A DNA stretch of 22,525 bases from Clostridia bacterium (GCA_017504735.1 JAFVQP010000090.1:1-22525), one strand, 5' to 3'; shown: positions 1-7,230, counted from the stretch's first letter. Notes: generated from the sequence alone by a model not told the origin. Numbers and translations: made by a program.

Positions 1-18
1 AAGACGCCTAAAGGCGTC
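1..18 (-). terminator. Rho-independent terminator of ssrA (cut by window edge)
   Basis: Read on the minus strand, GACGCC-TTTA-GGCGTC forms a 6-bp GC-rich stem with a 4-nt loop, 10 nt beyond the tmRNA 3' CCA. The T-tract that should follow begins with the two T residues at the window edge and is otherwise outside the window. Confidence 0.7.
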
Positions 19-27
19 AATTCGTGT

Positions 28-394
28 TGGTGGAGGTGGTCGGAGTTGAACCGACGTCTTACTCGGCTGCCAAAAAACTTTCTACATACTTAGTTTATCT
101 ATTATTTCTTAAATTTCCAACGCGGGTAAACACGCTTTGAAAACCGCAGAAGGCTGAATACTCTTACCACGACACCTTCCGATCAAGGCAAGAGTGTTCC
201 GTCTTAATGACGCCGCGACCCCAACCGACGGATTAATCGGGCGCGACGATTCGTTAATAAACGAAGTTACGCTGCAAGAGCGTAGTTTGCATTTCTATTT
301 GCATTTAAATTTAAGTGGAATGTTTTATCGTAGTCACTCCGTCTACGGTATGCTTATCCTTTCGCTCACCGGCAATCGAATCCGGGGCACCCCC
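28..394 (-). ncRNA. ssrA: Transfer-messenger RNA (tmRNA, SsrA)
   Basis: tmRNA rescues ribosomes stalled on broken mRNAs and tags the nascent protein for proteolysis. The 5' end (394 to 388, GGGGGTG) pairs over 7 bp, with one G-U, with CACCTCC at 38-32. A discriminator A and an encoded CCA (30-28) follow. The T-arm GGTTCAACTCC near the 3' end and the 5' segment GCCCCGGATTCGA are hallmark tmRNA sequences. The tag reading frame runs from 302 down to 267: resume codon GCA, peptide ANRNANYALAA, stop TAA. The length is 367 nt, normal for one-piece tmRNA. Small ORFs in either strand here are artefacts of the RNA gene. The gene is monocistronic, with its own promoter and terminator. Confidence 0.97.
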
Positions 395-413
395 ATATTT
401 GGGCTGTTGTTTT

Positions 414-442
414 ATTATACACAAACTTTACCTAAAAGTAAA
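414..442 (-). promoter_or_regulatory. Sigma-A promoter of ssrA
   Basis: On the minus strand, a TTTACT -35 box (442-437) and a perfect TATAAT -10 box (419-414) are separated by 17 bp. Transcription should start near 407, a few nt before the mature tmRNA 5' end at 394, which RNase P would generate. Confidence 0.8.
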
Positions 443-534
443 CACTTTTTTCTTCATTTTTTCATTTTCTAAAGGTAAAAGTGCTACCAAGGCAGGAAAT
501 AATCGTCAATTTGACAATTTTTTTCGTTGAAACA

Positions 535-563
535 TTGACTTTTACCGCACAGTTTTATATAAT
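535..563 (+). promoter_or_regulatory. Sigma-A promoter of mgsA
   Basis: TTGACT (535-540) and TATAAT (558-563) with a 17-bp spacer. It is divergent from the ssrA promoter. The mgsA start follows about 33 nt downstream, preceded by an AAAGGAG ribosome binding site. A palindrome-like GTCAATTTGAC lies just upstream at about 505-515. Confidence 0.8.
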
Positions 564-595
564 ATAAAGGAACTAGATACATAAAGGAGTTTATT

Positions 596-985
596 ATGAA
601 ACAAAAGAAAAGAAAAACGATTGCGCTGATTGCGCATGACAACAAGAAATCGGAAATTGTAAATTGGGCGCTGAAAAACAAGGCAACCTTGGAAAAATAC
701 GACCTCTGCGGTACGGGGACGACGGCAAAATTGATTTCGGAGGCAACTGACCTTACGGTAAAACGTTATCTTTCTGGGCCTATGGGCGGTGACTTGCAAA
801 TCGGTGCGAAGGTGGCAGAACACAAAATTGATATCGTGATTTTCTTTTGGGATCCGCTTGAATCCCAACCTCACGATCCCGACGTAAAGGCTTTACTTCG
901 TATCGCCGTGGTGTATGATATCCCCATTGCAACCAACCGCGCAACTGCGGATTACGTTATCCATTCTACCTATATTGAAAACTAA
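596..985 (+). CDS. mgsA: Methylglyoxal synthase
   Basis: The enzyme converts dihydroxyacetone phosphate to methylglyoxal and phosphate in the cytoplasm, a bypass used when sugar phosphates accumulate. The 129-aa protein carries the family signatures in order: AHD at 13-15, the phosphate-binding GTGTT at 39-43, SGPMGGD at 60-66 with the likely catalytic Asp66, FFWDPL at 83-88, and PHDPDVKALLRI from 92 with the conserved His93. It is slightly shorter than the E. coli protein (152 aa) because the C-terminal tail ends early, as in other Gram-positive forms. The ATG start follows AAAGGAG at a good distance and sits behind a consensus promoter. The fucosidase gene begins 14 nt after the stop, so the two are probably cotranscribed. 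Fucose breakdown yields dihydroxyacetone phosphate, the substrate of this enzyme, which may explain the pairing (inference). Confidence 0.96.
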   Translation: MKQKKRKTIALIAHDNKKSEIVNWALKNKATLEKYDLCGTGTTAKLISEATDLTVKRYLSGPMGGDLQIGAKVAEHKIDIVIFFWDPLESQPHDPDVKALLRIAVVYDIPIATNRATADYVIHSTYIEN

Positions 986-999
986 GTTTGAGGTGTAAA

Positions 1000-2232
1000 A
1001 TGATTGTAAGAGAGTACATAAAAGAATTTGAAAAACTTGGTTTTGGTATGTTTGTGCACTTTGGTGCGTATAGCTTGATCGAAAAGGGCGAATGGGTAAA
1101 AGAGGTACACCGGATACCCGATGAAGAGTATCTTAAGGCGGTGGAACGCTTCAATCCCGACGAAAATTGGGCAAAGGAATTGGTTTCTACGGCGAAAGCG
1201 GCAGGGTGTAAATATATCACCTTGACTACCCGACATCACGATGGGTTTTCCCTGTTTGATACCTGCGGTTTGAATACGTATGATGCGCCGCACGTTTGTG
1301 GCAGAGACATTGTGCGTGAGTTCGTAGATGAATGCAACGCGCAGGGGATTATACCCTTCTTCTACCATACCCTTTTGGATTGGTGGCATAAGGATTTCAA
1401 CAGCGATTTTAAATCCTACCTTGTGTATTTGCGTGCGAGTGTAGAGTTGCTTTGTAAAAATTACGGCAAAATCGGCGGTATTTGGTTTGACGGTATGTGG
1501 AGTAAAAAGGATGAGGATTGGGAAGAGGATGCTTTGTATGGTATGATTCGCAGTTATCAGCCTGATGCCATGATTATCAACAATACGGGTTTGAGTGCAC
1601 GCGGTGAGCTTGGACATATCGAGTTGGATTCGGTAACCTTTGAAAGAGGAAAACCCGGTGCAATCAATATGGAAGGGGCACCCAAGTACGTAGCGAGTGA
1701 AATGTGCCAAACAATGAACGAGCATTGGGGCTATGCGGCAAACGACTTCCGTTATAAGTCCTTGGAGTCCTTGATTGAAGATTTTTGTGTTTGCAGAAGA
1801 TATGGCGCAAACTTCCTTTTAAACTTAGGGCCGATGGGCAATGGGTTATTGCGTCCGTTGGATAAGGCGATTTTGACGGAAATTGGCCGTTGGGCAAAAA
1901 TCAACGAGGAAGCATTGTATCTTGCTCGTCCTTGTGGAATTTCTGAAACGAGCAAACCCAAGGATTTCGTTTTGGAGAAAGACGGTGCGTATTATCTTTT
2001 CTGCCATCAGCTTCCTATGATGGCAAGTATTGACGTACAGTTGAACGAGGATGCAAACTTTATGGACACCTTTGCATTTGATAAAAAGATTAAATCAATT
2101 ACTTGGTTGGACGATCCAAAGTCGGCGGTGCGCTTTACCGAAAATGGTAACGGCACGGTAACGGTGCAGAGCGATGCCTACAAATACGGCACACACCTTG
2201 TTGTCCGCGTAGCGAAAATTGTTGTAGAATAA
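1000..2232 (+). CDS. Alpha-L-fucosidase, glycoside hydrolase family 29
   Basis: It should hydrolyse terminal alpha-L-fucose from oligosaccharides by the retaining GH29 mechanism. The 410-aa protein shows MFVHFG at 17-22, the RHHDGFSLF segment at 78-86, and GGIWFDGMW at 159-167, where Asp164 fits the catalytic nucleophile. The last 70 or so residues look like a short beta-rich C-terminal domain. There is no signal peptide or membrane segment, so it probably acts inside the cell on imported fucosyl-oligosaccharides. ATG at 1000 is preferred because GAGGTG (990-995) lies just ahead of it. An in-frame TTG at 988 would overlap that ribosome binding site. The general acid/base residue cannot be assigned by eye, so exact linkage specificity is open. 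A GTATGC palindrome begins directly after the stop. Confidence 0.92.
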   Translation: MIVREYIKEFEKLGFGMFVHFGAYSLIEKGEWVKEVHRIPDEEYLKAVERFNPDENWAKELVSTAKAAGCKYITLTTRHHDGFSLFDTCGLNTYDAPHVCGRDIVREFVDECNAQGIIPFFYHTLLDWWHKDFNSDFKSYLVYLRASVELLCKNYGKIGGIWFDGMWSKKDEDWEEDALYGMIRSYQPDAMIINNTGLSARGELGHIELDSVTFERGKPGAINMEGAPKYVASEMCQTMNEHWGYAANDFRYKSLESLIEDFCVCRRYGANFLLNLGPMGNGLLRPLDKAILTEIGRWAKINEEALYLARPCGISETSKPKDFVLEKDGAYYLFCHQLPMMASIDVQLNEDANFMDTFAFDKKIKSITWLDDPKSAVRFTENGNGTVTVQSDAYKYGTHLVVRVAKIVVE

Positions 2233-2247
2233 GCATACCAGGTATGC
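2233..2247. repeat. GCATACC-A-GGTATGC palindrome, copy 1
   Basis: A perfect 7-bp dyad with a single central A lies immediately after the fucosidase TAA and is followed by GTTGAAG. The same palindrome with the same TAA context recurs at 2751-2765. There is no T-tract, so it is not a standard terminator. It could be a protein-binding site or an mRNA hairpin between cistrons. Confidence 0.8.
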
Positions 2248-2282
2248 GTTGAAGTGGATGTATGCGGAGGATACGATGAAAA

Positions 2283-2750
2283 ATGGTAATGCGTAGGAAG
2301 CTGGATAAGAAAAGAGCTTTTGTCATTTCTTGCTTTTTCGGTGGTATGTATTTACTTGTGGTCACAATTGTAGGCTTGTTGTTATATGCGCTCGAACTTG
2401 TGGAATGGAGTGCTATCATTACCATTTTATTGGGCGGAGTTATTATAGGTATTTTTTTGGGTGTTTGCCTATATTTTATTTTATGGTTGTGGACCAATGG
2501 ATTTATGTCTACTGACGTTAAGGATAAACTTGTATCTGAATCAGCTTCTATGCTAGAGTCTGAGATTGAATCCAAGCCTATGTATGAAGATTGCAAGGTG
2601 GCGTTGGATGAGATAGAATATGAAAGAATTGCAAAACAACGGAGAAAAGAGAAAGAGGATAACTTAAACGCATTGAAAACTTTGTTGGATAATGGTATCA
2701 TTACGCAGGATGAGTTTGAGGTGAAGAAAAAGCGAATTTTAGACTTATAA
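2283..2750 (+). CDS. Small membrane protein with C-terminal SHOCT segment (paralogue 1)
   Basis: The function is unknown. The 155-aa protein has two hydrophobic segments (about 13-36 and 43-68) separated by a short acidic turn. A polar linker contains PMYEDCKVALDE, and a basic helix (RIAKQRRKEKED) follows. The last 30 residues, with LNALKTLLDNGIITQDEFE then KKKRIL, match the SHOCT pattern found at the C-terminus of many bacterial membrane proteins. It is clearly paralogous to the next gene over the membrane region and the tail. The start is uncertain: GGAGG at 2266-2270 is best spaced for ATG 2276, but that frame stops after six codons (2276-2296). ATG 2283 or 2289 gives the long frame with a longer spacing. 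A small indel relative to the paralogue may have caused this. Confidence 0.8.
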   Translation: MVMRRKLDKKRAFVISCFFGGMYLLVVTIVGLLLYALELVEWSAIITILLGGVIIGIFLGVCLYFILWLWTNGFMSTDVKDKLVSESASMLESEIESKPMYEDCKVALDEIEYERIAKQRRKEKEDNLNALKTLLDNGIITQDEFEVKKKRILDL

Positions 2751-2765
2751 GCATACCAGGTATGC
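2751..2765. repeat. GCATACC-A-GGTATGC palindrome, copy 2
   Basis: Identical to the 2233-2247 copy. It again starts directly after a TAA stop and is followed by GTTGAG. A degenerate third relative lies at about 3654-3670, inside the 3' end of the next gene. Confidence 0.8.
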
Positions 2766-2792
2766 GTTGAGAAGGGAATATGTGGGGGCAAA

Positions 2793-3677
2793 ATGGATAA
2801 AATCTTAATACACGGCGAATTGGATAAGAAATGCGCTTGGGGCATTTCTTGCCTTTTCGGCGGTGCATATTTTCTTGTAGGTATAATTTTAGGCGTACTG
2901 TTATATGTATTTGAGCTGATAGAGTTGGGCGGCTGTATCGCCTTTTTTGCGGGTGGATTTATTTTGGGCGTTATTTTTGGCGCTTGTATGTATTTGGGTT
3001 TATACCTGGCGGTTAATGGATTTAAGGTTGCGGATACAAGTTTTTGGATTGAGGGAATAAACTTTAATCGGAAAGATATTTTGTTTATAAACGATATTGC
3101 TTTTTCGGGCATACAAATAAGGTTGAGAAATTCTCCTTATAGGGTGAAACGTATAAAATATCTTAAAAATCGTGATGAAATTAAAGCCATTCTTATACAT
3201 AAGCCTACACTTCCAGTACCTGTGGTTGATTCTGAGCCGATGTATGAAGATTGCAAGGTTGCGGTAGATGAAGAGCCCATGTATGAGGATTACAAGGTTG
3301 CGGTAGAGGAACCTGTGCGCCCAGTAGCGATTAAAGCGAATGACAGCCAACGTGAGGGAATACAATTGTTGTTGCGCGTGTTTTCGGAGATAGCGCAAGA
3401 ACAGCAAAAAGCGGTAAAGCCGAAGCGTGCAATAAGCCCTCAACAACGAGTGGGGGCGCAAGCGTTGGTAAATACTTTATCGAAAATTGCTAAAAAAAGA
3501 CAAAAAGAGGAAGAGGCTACGCGCAAAGAAATAGCAAAAAAGCGCAGACAAGAAAAAGAAGAGGATTTAAATGCGTTGCAAACTTTGTTTGTGAAGGGAC
3601 ATCTTACTCGAAAAGAGTATGAGGAAAAAAAGAAACGCATTTTAAGGGTAACGACTACCACGTATCCGTTGAAATGA
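2793..3677 (+). CDS. Membrane protein with internal repeats and C-terminal SHOCT segment (paralogue 2)
   Basis: The function is unknown. The 294-aa protein opens like its upstream neighbour (LDKK, then two membrane segments at about 16-40 and 47-72). It then has a soluble stretch of about 65 residues absent from the neighbour. Next come two copies of an EPMYEDxKVAV motif, which occurs once in paralogue 1. Two imperfect repeats of about 23 residues follow (starting QREGIQLLLRVFSEIA and QRVGAQALVNTLSKIA), then a highly charged helix and a SHOCT-like tail (LNALQTLFVKGHLTRKEYE). It extends eight residues beyond the paralogue's end by reading through a degenerate copy of the GTATGC palindrome. A GGGGG ribosome binding site precedes ATG 2793. 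A shared bidirectional terminator follows. It probably arose by tandem duplication and then internal expansion. Confidence 0.82.
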   Translation: MDKILIHGELDKKCAWGISCLFGGAYFLVGIILGVLLYVFELIELGGCIAFFAGGFILGVIFGACMYLGLYLAVNGFKVADTSFWIEGINFNRKDILFINDIAFSGIQIRLRNSPYRVKRIKYLKNRDEIKAILIHKPTLPVPVVDSEPMYEDCKVAVDEEPMYEDYKVAVEEPVRPVAIKANDSQREGIQLLLRVFSEIAQEQQKAVKPKRAISPQQRVGAQALVNTLSKIAKKRQKEEEATRKEIAKKRRQEKEEDLNALQTLFVKGHLTRKEYEEKKKRILRVTTTTYPLK

Positions 3678-3678
3678 A

Positions 3679-3704
3679 AAAAGCACCCGGAATCGGGTGC
3701 TTTT
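3679..3704. terminator. Bidirectional Rho-independent terminator
   Basis: AAAAGCACCCG (3679-3689) and CGGGTGCTTTT (3694-3704) form an 11-bp stem with a GAAT loop. T-rich sequence follows on the plus strand and, by symmetry, on the minus strand. It lies between the convergent SHOCT-protein and nadE genes and should serve both. Confidence 0.9.
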
Positions 3705-3716
3705 CATTTTTGGATT

Positions 3717-4451
3717 TTACGCTTCGTATTCAAAGCAGGGGATAGGCTTTAACTTGAATTCATTGAGTACATGCAAACGGTCAATTTTTGCCTTGACCGT
3801 TTCGTCCTCGCATACGCCCGTACGGATATATTTATCCAAGGCTGCGTAGGTGAAACCCAAATTGTCCTCGTCCGTTCTATCCGTTAAGCCGTCGGAAGGA
3901 ACTTTTTCCACCAAGTTTTTGGGCAAGCCCAAATGGAAGCCGATTGCCTTGACTTCTTGCACAGTCAATTTACCCAAAGGTGCAAAATCGCCTGCCGCAT
4001 CGCCGTAACGGGTGGAATAGCCAACCCAATCTTCGGATAAATTGCAGGTATTTGCCACTCGGCCATTGTTTGATTGCGAAAGGGCGTAAAGGGTGGACAT
4101 ACGGATACGAGGGGGGAGATTGACACGTGTTTGGCGGGTGATTTCTACGCCGCTTTCTTCCAAGGCTTGAAGCACGCCGTCCACCGCTTTTTTAATGTTA
4201 CAAACATAATAGGGGATACCCAGGTATTCGACGAGTTGTTTGGAACAGTCAATGTCAGGCTGTTCGCCGTTGGGCATTAATACCCCAATAACACGGTCTT
4301 TCCCAAGCGCTTCCGCACACAATGCGGCAACCACGCTCGAATCCTTGCCACCTGAAATTCCGATGACGGCATTACAGCCTTTTCCGTTTTGTTCAAACCA
4401 ATCGCGGATCCATTGTACCGCGTCTTTCGTTGCTTTTTCTACGTTAAACAT
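3717..4451 (-). CDS. nadE: NAD synthetase, ammonia-dependent
   Basis: It makes NAD from deamido-NAD, ATP and ammonia, the last step of NAD synthesis in the cytoplasm. The 244-aa protein has the ATP-pyrophosphatase P-loop SGGKDS at 33-38, the conserved segment GYSTRYGDAAGDFAPLGKLT in the middle, and PSDGLTDRTDEDNLGFTY towards the C-terminus. The length fits the single-domain NH3-dependent form. There is no N-terminal glutaminase domain. ATG 4451 follows an AAAGAGG-type site. The gene starts 25 nt after the glutamine synthetase stop on the same strand, with no promoter or terminator seen between them, so the two are probably one operon. The shared theme is ammonia assimilation, with nadE depending directly on free ammonia. 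Confidence 0.95.
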   Translation of the reverse strand: MFNVEKATKDAVQWIRDWFEQNGKGCNAVIGISGGKDSSVVAALCAEALGKDRVIGVLMPNGEQPDIDCSKQLVEYLGIPYYVCNIKKAVDGVLQALEESGVEITRQTRVNLPPRIRMSTLYALSQSNNGRVANTCNLSEDWVGYSTRYGDAAGDFAPLGKLTVQEVKAIGFHLGLPKNLVEKVPSDGLTDRTDEDNLGFTYAALDKYIRTGVCEDETVKAKIDRLHVLNEFKLKPIPCFEYEA

Positions 4452-4476
4452 ATTTTTCCTCTTTTAGCAAGCGCTG

Positions 4477-6567
4477 TTAAATGCCAAACAACAAATCGCC
4501 GTAGGTAGGCATCGGCCAGAAATCAGCGGCAACCAAGCCTTCCAATTCGTCAGCAGCCTTGCGTAATTTTTCCATAATGGGAATTACTTTATCACGGTAG
4601 TACACGGACAGCTTTGCGACACCGTCAATTTTTTTCGTGACGGTCAACGCTTTTTCCAAAGACAACGCCTGTTTATAAGCGTCGGCGGTGAGGCTGGAGA
4701 TTTCCGTCAGCGTATCCGCTTCGTATGAGCAGTCGAGCTCGGCGCAAACCGATTTTTTCGACAAAACGGTGGCAGACAGCTGTTGCGCGTATCTGCTAAC
4801 CGCAGGCAAAATTTCCTTTCTTGCCATATCCACCATGGTTTTTGCCTCAATGTCGATGAGGTTGCAGTAGCTTTGCAGTAGAATTTCCAAACGGGAATGC
4901 ATTTCACGTTCGGTGTAAACCTTGTGCGAGGTGAACAATTCCACGTTTTTCTCCGCTACGAAATAGGGGAGCGCATCGGGCGTTTTTGCAAGGTTAAGAA
5001 GTCCGCGCTTTTTCGCCTCGGCGAGCCATGCATCGTCGTAGCCGTTGCCATTGAAGATGATGCGCTTGTGTTGTGTGATTACACGTTTAATCAAGGCGTG
5101 CAAATCATTTTCAAAGTTCGTGCTGTTCTCAAGCTCGTCAGCAAACTGTTTCAAAATTTCCGCAACAGCGGTATTCAACATGATATTCGGGTCGGAAACG
5201 GATGCGGACGAACCGAGCATACGGAACTCGAATTTATTCCCCGTGAAAGCGAAGGGGGAAGTACGGTTTCTATCGGTCGTGTCCTTGGGGAACTTCGGCA
5301 TGGTATGCACGCCGACACGGAGCAATTCCTTTTCTTTCGTATCGTAAGGGATATCCTTTTCGATGGCTTCCAAAATTTCCGTCAACTCCGTACCGAGGAA
5401 GATGGAAACGACTGCAGGGGGAGCTTCGTGGGCACCCAAACGATGGTCGTTGCCTGCCGTTGCAACCGCTACACGGAGCAAATCCTGATAATCGTCCACC
5501 GCCTTAATTACCGCGCAAAGGAAAAGCAGGAATTGCGCGTTTTCATTGGGAGTATCGCCAGGTTCCAACAAATTTACACCTGTATTTGTGGAAATTGACC
5601 AGTTGTTGTGTTTACCGCTGCCGTTGACACCCTTGAAAGGCTTTTCGTGGAGCAAACACACCATACCATGGTTTTTGGCGATTTTTTGCATAATTTCCAT
5701 CGTCAGCTGGTTGTGATCCGCCGCGATATTGGTGGTGGCGAAGATGGGGGCAAGCTCGTGCTGGGCGGGTGCCGCCTCGTTGTGTTCGGTTTTTGCCAAA
5801 ACGCCGAGTTTCCAAAGCTCCTCGTTCAAATCGTTCATAAACGCCTGCACGCGAGGCTTGATTACACCATAGTAATGCCCCTCAAGCTCCTGACTTTTCG
5901 GGGGCTCAGCGCCAAACAAGGTACGACCCGTATAAACAAGGTCTTTGCGTTTTTTGAAAAGGTCTTTGTCGATGAGGAAGTATTCCTGTTCGGGGCCAAC
6001 CGTCGTTTTCACGGAGGTAACGTCTTCGTTGCCGAATAATTTCAACACACGCATTGCTTGGCGGTTGATGGCTTCCATCGAACGGAGTAAGGGGGTCTTC
6101 TTATCCAATGCGTCGCCGCTGTAGGAGCAGAACGCCGTGGGGATACAAAGAACTTTGTCTTTGATGAAGGCGTAGGAAGTGGCATCCCAAGCGGTGTAGC
6201 CGCGCGCTTCAAAGGTGGCACGTAAACCGCCTGAGGGGAAAGAGGAAGCGTCCGTTTCGCCGCGGACAAGCTCTTTACCCGAAAATTCCATAATCACCTT
6301 ACCGTCCTTGTCAGGGGAAATGAAACTGTCGTGCTTTTCAGCGGTAATACCCGTCATGGGTTGAAACCAATGGGTAAAATGGGTTGCCCCTTGTTCAATT
6401 GCCCAATCCTTCATGGCGGCGGCAACGGCGTTTGCAACGGACAAGTTTAAACTTCTACCGTCTTTTACCGTACGTTTCAAGGTGTTATAAACATCCTCGG
6501 AAAGCATACGCTTCATTACGCTGTCGTCAAATACCATACAGCCGAAATAATCGGATACCAGTTTCAT
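4477..6567 (-). CDS. glnN: Glutamine synthetase type III
   Basis: It condenses ammonia and glutamate to glutamine with ATP and is the main route of ammonia assimilation. The 696-aa length fits the GSIII family (roughly 700 aa, against about 450 for GSI). Visible motifs include THWFQPMTG and FPSGGLRATFEARGYTAWD in the N-terminal part, VGPEQEYFLID as the metal-binding Glu segment, AKTEHNEAAPAQHELAP, and NGSGKHNNWSIST. GAHEAPPAVVSIFLG and NRTSPFAFTGNKFEFRMLGS complete the catalytic core. These are characteristic of GSIII, first described in Bacteroides and also common in Clostridia. The ribosome binding site GAGGAG precedes ATG 6567. A consensus promoter and three 10-bp repeats lie directly upstream, suggesting regulation of the glnN-nadE operon. 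No frame disruption is seen. Confidence 0.97.
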   Translation of the reverse strand: MKLVSDYFGCMVFDDSVMKRMLSEDVYNTLKRTVKDGRSLNLSVANAVAAAMKDWAIEQGATHFTHWFQPMTGITAEKHDSFISPDKDGKVIMEFSGKELVRGETDASSFPSGGLRATFEARGYTAWDATSYAFIKDKVLCIPTAFCSYSGDALDKKTPLLRSMEAINRQAMRVLKLFGNEDVTSVKTTVGPEQEYFLIDKDLFKKRKDLVYTGRTLFGAEPPKSQELEGHYYGVIKPRVQAFMNDLNEELWKLGVLAKTEHNEAAPAQHELAPIFATTNIAADHNQLTMEIMQKIAKNHGMVCLLHEKPFKGVNGSGKHNNWSISTNTGVNLLEPGDTPNENAQFLLFLCAVIKAVDDYQDLLRVAVATAGNDHRLGAHEAPPAVVSIFLGTELTEILEAIEKDIPYDTKEKELLRVGVHTMPKFPKDTTDRNRTSPFAFTGNKFEFRMLGSSASVSDPNIMLNTAVAEILKQFADELENSTNFENDLHALIKRVITQHKRIIFNGNGYDDAWLAEAKKRGLLNLAKTPDALPYFVAEKNVELFTSHKVYTEREMHSRLEILLQSYCNLIDIEAKTMVDMARKEILPAVSRYAQQLSATVLSKKSVCAELDCSYEADTLTEISSLTADAYKQALSLEKALTVTKKIDGVAKLSVYYRDKVIPIMEKLRKAADELEGLVAADFWPMPTYGDLLFGI

Positions 6568-6579
6568 AATTATACTCCT

Positions 6580-6609
6580 CTTGAGTGAACTTAAGTAAAC
6601 TTAAGTTTA
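6580..6609. repeat. Three tandem 10-bp repeats at the glnN transcription start
   Basis: CTTGAGTGAA (6580-6589), CTTAAGTAAA (6590-6599) and CTTAAGTTTA (6600-6609) are direct repeats at exactly helical spacing. Two contain the palindrome ACTTAAGT. They lie between the -10 box and the ribosome binding site of glnN, covering the expected start point near 6602. This is where a repressor would bind. The regulator is not identifiable from sequence. Confidence 0.75.
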
Positions 6610-6638
6610 TTATACAGTATTTTTTTGCGTTTTGTCAA
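6609..6638 (-). promoter_or_regulatory. Sigma-A promoter of the glnN-nadE operon
   Basis: On the minus strand, a perfect TTGACA (6638-6633) and a perfect TATAAT (6614-6609) are separated by 18 bp. Both hexamers match consensus exactly, so basal transcription should be strong unless repressed. The decamer repeats begin at the downstream edge of the -10 box. Confidence 0.85.
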
Positions 6639-6729
6639 CGCTTTAAAAGGGGTGCTGGTGAAAATGTACGCACTTTCGCACGACGCAGGCGCGCGAGAAA
6701 ATTTTTGCAGGAAAAAATAAAAATCCCTA

Positions 6730-6758
6730 TTTACAAATAGGACGAGTTGTGTTATAAT
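6730..6758 (+). promoter_or_regulatory. Sigma-A promoter of the DUF1508 gene
   Basis: TTTACA (6730-6735) and TATAAT (6753-6758) with a 17-bp spacer. It is divergent from the glnN promoter about 90 bp away. AAAGGAG precedes the ATG. Confidence 0.8.
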
Positions 6759-6790
6759 ATATATAGAACAAATGATAAAAGGAGTGAATT

Positions 6791-7192
6791 ATGGGAAAAT
6801 TTGTCATTAAAAAGACGCCTACGGGCGCGTTTAACTTTAGCTTGTATGCGGCGAATATGGAAAAAATTGCCGTAGCGTCGCAGGTGTACTCGACCAAAGC
6901 AGCTTGCAAAAAAGGCATGGAAAGCGTTGGGAAAAACGCCGCAAAATGTATTGCGGAAGATAGGGTAGAGGACCAAACCTTGAAAAAGCCTACGGAGAAA
7001 ACCTGCCCGAAGTTTGAAATTTACTTTGACAAGGCGGGTTTGTACCGTTATCGCTTGATTGCATCGAACGGCGAAAGCATCGCGATGAGTGAAGAGGGGT
7101 ACAAATCAAAGAGCGGCGTTATGAACGGGATTAAGAGTGTTTCCGTCAATGCAGTGGATGCGGAAATCGTGGACGAAAGCACGGAAAAATAA
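6791..7192 (+). CDS. DUF1508 (YegP-like) two-repeat protein
   Basis: The 133-aa protein consists of two copies of the DUF1508/YegP fold. Repeat 1 is at about 3-50 (begins KFVIKKTPTGAFNFSLYA) and repeat 2 at about 75-122 (begins KFEIYFDKAGLYRYRLIA). Both show the typical pattern of a short hairpin, a Ser/Tyr-rich turn (VYSTKAACKKGMESV and GYKSKSGVMNGIKSV) and a closing asparagine-alanine. A linker of about 25 residues rich in Lys and Glu joins them. There is no signal peptide, so it is expected to be cytoplasmic. The family's biochemical role is not established. The gene is alone, with its own promoter and an AAAGGAG site in front of ATG. Only a weak 5-bp hairpin with a T-run (about 7214-7240) follows. 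Confidence 0.88.
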   Translation: MGKFVIKKTPTGAFNFSLYAANMEKIAVASQVYSTKAACKKGMESVGKNAAKCIAEDRVEDQTLKKPTEKTCPKFEIYFDKAGLYRYRLIASNGESIAMSEEGYKSKSGVMNGIKSVSVNAVDAEIVDESTEK

Positions 7193-7230
7193 GTTTTTGA
7201 AAATATTTTTAGAAAGTGAAGTAAAAACAC

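Noticed and set aside
194..530. Two overlapping short plus-strand ORFs
   Set aside because: They lie antisense to the tmRNA and its promoter, which explains the sequence fully. They show no ribosome binding site or protein similarity.
988..999. TTG start for the fucosidase four codons earlier
   Set aside because: The GAGGTG ribosome binding site would fall inside the coding region, and ATG 1000 is ideally spaced from it.
4897..5598. A 233-codon plus-strand open frame
   Set aside because: It is antisense to the highly conserved catalytic core of glutamine synthetase III. The frame is a by-product of its codon usage.
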